Shown here: positions 6,760-7,509 of the stretch, piece by piece
Numbering within the stretch: the stretch's first letter is position 1
Layout: each line of letters starts with the position of its first letter
Origin: Paenibacillus sp.
GTDB taxonomy: Bacteria > Bacillota > Bacilli > Paenibacillales > Paenibacillaceae
Direction: 5' to 3'
Length of the DNA: 7,509 bases
Assembly (NCBI GenBank): GCA_029256665.1
Contig: JAQSXN010000172.1
Location: 1 to 7,509 of the forward strand
The notes under the pieces: model-generated
Told to the model about the DNA's origin: nothing
Seen by the model: the letters and a program-made list of their open reading frames with translations, nothing else
The model's database searches: none
Translations under genes and position numbers: made by a program

Positions 6760-6779
6760 ATTGTCATACTATTGTCATA
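6760..6779. repeat. Perfect 9-bp direct repeat at 11-bp period, candidate operator
   Basis: ATTGTCATA occurs at 6760-6768 and 6771-6779, separated by CT. The period of 11 bp places both copies on the same helix face. The core can be written TTGTCA-N5-TTGTCA, the layout used by OmpR/PhoB-family response regulators (for example Bacillus PhoP boxes), although the half-site differs from the PhoP consensus. It lies about 55-74 bp upstream of the predicted hemE start and about 66-85 bp upstream of the MFS start. The regulator is unknown. Confidence 0.5.
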
Positions 6780-6798
6780 GGAGCCGGCGATGCGGCGG

Positions 6799-6827
6799 TT
6801 GTTAGGGCCCCCGAAAAAGGGCATAAT
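6799..6827 (+). promoter_or_regulatory. Candidate sigma-A promoter for hemE
   Basis: TTGTTA (6799-6804) and CATAAT (6822-6827) are 17 bp apart; the -35 box matches consensus at four positions and the -10 box at five. The start would be near 6834, with a leader of about 32 nt. The two TTGTCA copies at 6761-6766 and 6772-6777 resemble -35 boxes, but neither has a -10 box at a proper distance. Confidence 0.42.
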
Positions 6828-6865
6828 GGAAAGCAGATGAAATTACATAGAAATGGGGAACGGGA

Positions 6866-7509
6866 ATGTCTTATAACGACCGTTTCATTCGGGCAAGCCG
6901 GAAGGAACAAGTAGACCGAGTGCCGGTATGGTACATGAGGCAAGCGGGACGGTACGATCCGGATTATCGCAAAATAAAAGAAAAATATTCGCTGCTCGAA
7001 ATATGCAAACAGCCCGAGCTGGCGGCGGAAGTCACGATGATGCCGATCCGCAAGCTCGGCGTGGACGCGGCTATTCTGTACTCCGACATCATGAATCCCG
7101 TCGCGTCGATCGGCATCGACTTCGATATCGTCGCGAACGTCGGTCCGGTCATCCACAATCCCATCCGTTCCGCGGATGATGTGGCAAGACTTAAGCCGAT
7201 CGACGTCGAAGGCGACCTCGGCCATGTGCTGGAGACGATCCGGATTCTAGACCGCGAGCTCGAAGTGCCGCTGATCACGTTCGCGGGCGCGCCGTTTACG
7301 ATCGCGAGTTATTTAATAGAAGGAAGACCGTCCAGAAACTATCTCCGCACCAAGGAGATGATGTACAGCGAGCCGGCCGTATGGCATGAGCTGATGCGCA
7401 AGCTCGGCGACATGGTCATCGCGTACTTGCGCGCGCACGTCGAGAACGGAGGCAAGGCGTTCCAGTTGTTCGACAGCTGGGTCGGAGCGCTCTCCCCGTC
7501 GGACTTCCG
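6866..7509 (+). CDS. hemE: Uroporphyrinogen III decarboxylase (HemE), 3' end outside the window
   Basis: Catalyses removal of four acetate carboxyl groups from uroporphyrinogen III to give coproporphyrinogen III, a cytoplasmic step of heme synthesis. The first 214 residues are visible, of about 350 normal for the family; the frame is still open at the window end. The HemE signature is clear: PVWYMRQAGR at 20-29, including Arg25 and Arg29 of the substrate-binding loop. The conserved aspartate is Asp74 in AAILYSDIM. GAPFTIASYLIEG (141-153) and QLFDSWVGALSPSDF (200-214) are further family blocks. The PVWYMRQAGR form and the closing blocks resemble the Bacillus enzyme. The ATG at 6866 has GGGGA at 6855-6859, 6 nt upstream. 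In many Firmicutes hemE is followed by hemH and hemY; that cannot be checked here. It is divergent from the MFS gene. Confidence 0.97.
   Translation, partial: MSYNDRFIRASRKEQVDRVPVWYMRQAGRYDPDYRKIKEKYSLLEICKQPELAAEVTMMPIRKLGVDAAILYSDIMNPVASIGIDFDIVANVGPVIHNPIRSADDVARLKPIDVEGDLGHVLETIRILDRELEVPLITFAGAPFTIASYLIEGRPSRNYLRTKEMMYSEPAVWHELMRKLGDMVIAYLRAHVENGGKAFQLFDSWVGALSPSDF

Noticed and set aside
6006..6824. A 272-codon minus-strand frame overlapping the MFS gene and the upstream control region
   Set aside because: It covers the MFS gene in another frame on the same strand, has no hydrophobic helices or known motif, and would span the MFS promoter.
6756..6914. A 52-codon + strand frame overlapping the hemE start (an internal ATG at 6837 gives 25 codons), as a possible leader peptide
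   Set aside because: It has no clear ribosome site, begins upstream of the predicted hemE transcript start, and shows no regulatory features such as codon runs. The short VIGAGDAA resemblance to a nucleotide-binding loop appears fortuitous.
1..7509. CRISPR array, prophage, insertion sequence, toxin-antitoxin or defence system
   Set aside because: I looked for spaced direct repeats, terminal inverted repeats, transposase or integrase motifs and small paired genes and found none. All sizeable genes belong to housekeeping or transport families.

Overview
The window looks like chromosomal core DNA from a G+C-rich, low-copy-accessory member of the Firmicutes, most plausibly Paenibacillaceae (Paenibacillus or Cohnella type). 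This rests on Shine-Dalgarno and promoter style, a Bacillus-like HemE sequence (the WYMRQAGR variant), a YpsC-type THUMP methyltransferase and a lipoteichoic-acid-synthase-type sulfatase. The genus is an inference from gene content only. I see no transposase, phage gene, CRISPR array, tRNA or rRNA.

Layout, left to right. (1) Bases 34-1293, + strand: a membrane-anchored PDZ plus Lon-type (S16) serine peptidase with an intact Ser/Lys dyad and four predicted membrane segments. (2) Bases 1294-1454: a dense intergenic block between convergent genes, holding a 19-bp-stem hairpin and a pair of near-identical short repeats that form further hairpins, read as stacked terminators. (3) Bases 1455-4620, - strand: a two-gene operon, a THUMP-domain RNA methyltransferase (YpsC/RlmL type) followed by an LtaS-family phosphoglycerol transferase, with reading frames overlapping by 8 nt. 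(4) Bases 4621-4770: a divergent promoter region whose two -10 boxes lie 2 bp apart. (5) Bases 4771-5412, + strand: a small class I SAM-dependent O-methyltransferase of the COG4122 type. (6) Bases 5428-5478: a strong bidirectional terminator. (7) Bases 5486-6694, - strand: a 12-helix MFS drug exporter of the MdtG/YitG type, whose start lies so close to an extended -10 element that its mRNA may be leaderless. (8) Bases 6695-6865: a divergent control region with a perfect 9-bp direct repeat at 11-bp period. (9) Bases 6866 to the window end, + strand: hemE (uroporphyrinogen decarboxylase), cut by the window edge after 214 codons.

The genes do not form one pathway. They cover envelope proteolysis, polyglycerol-phosphate polymer synthesis, rRNA modification, small-molecule methylation, drug efflux and heme synthesis. 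Transcription units alternate in direction, so control sits in two divergent promoter regions and two convergent terminator regions. I found no convincing undescribed multi-gene system. The items most worth a second look are regulatory: the possibly leaderless MFS gene, the direct-repeat operator next to hemE, the overlapping divergent promoters, and the repeat/hairpin cluster after the peptidase gene.
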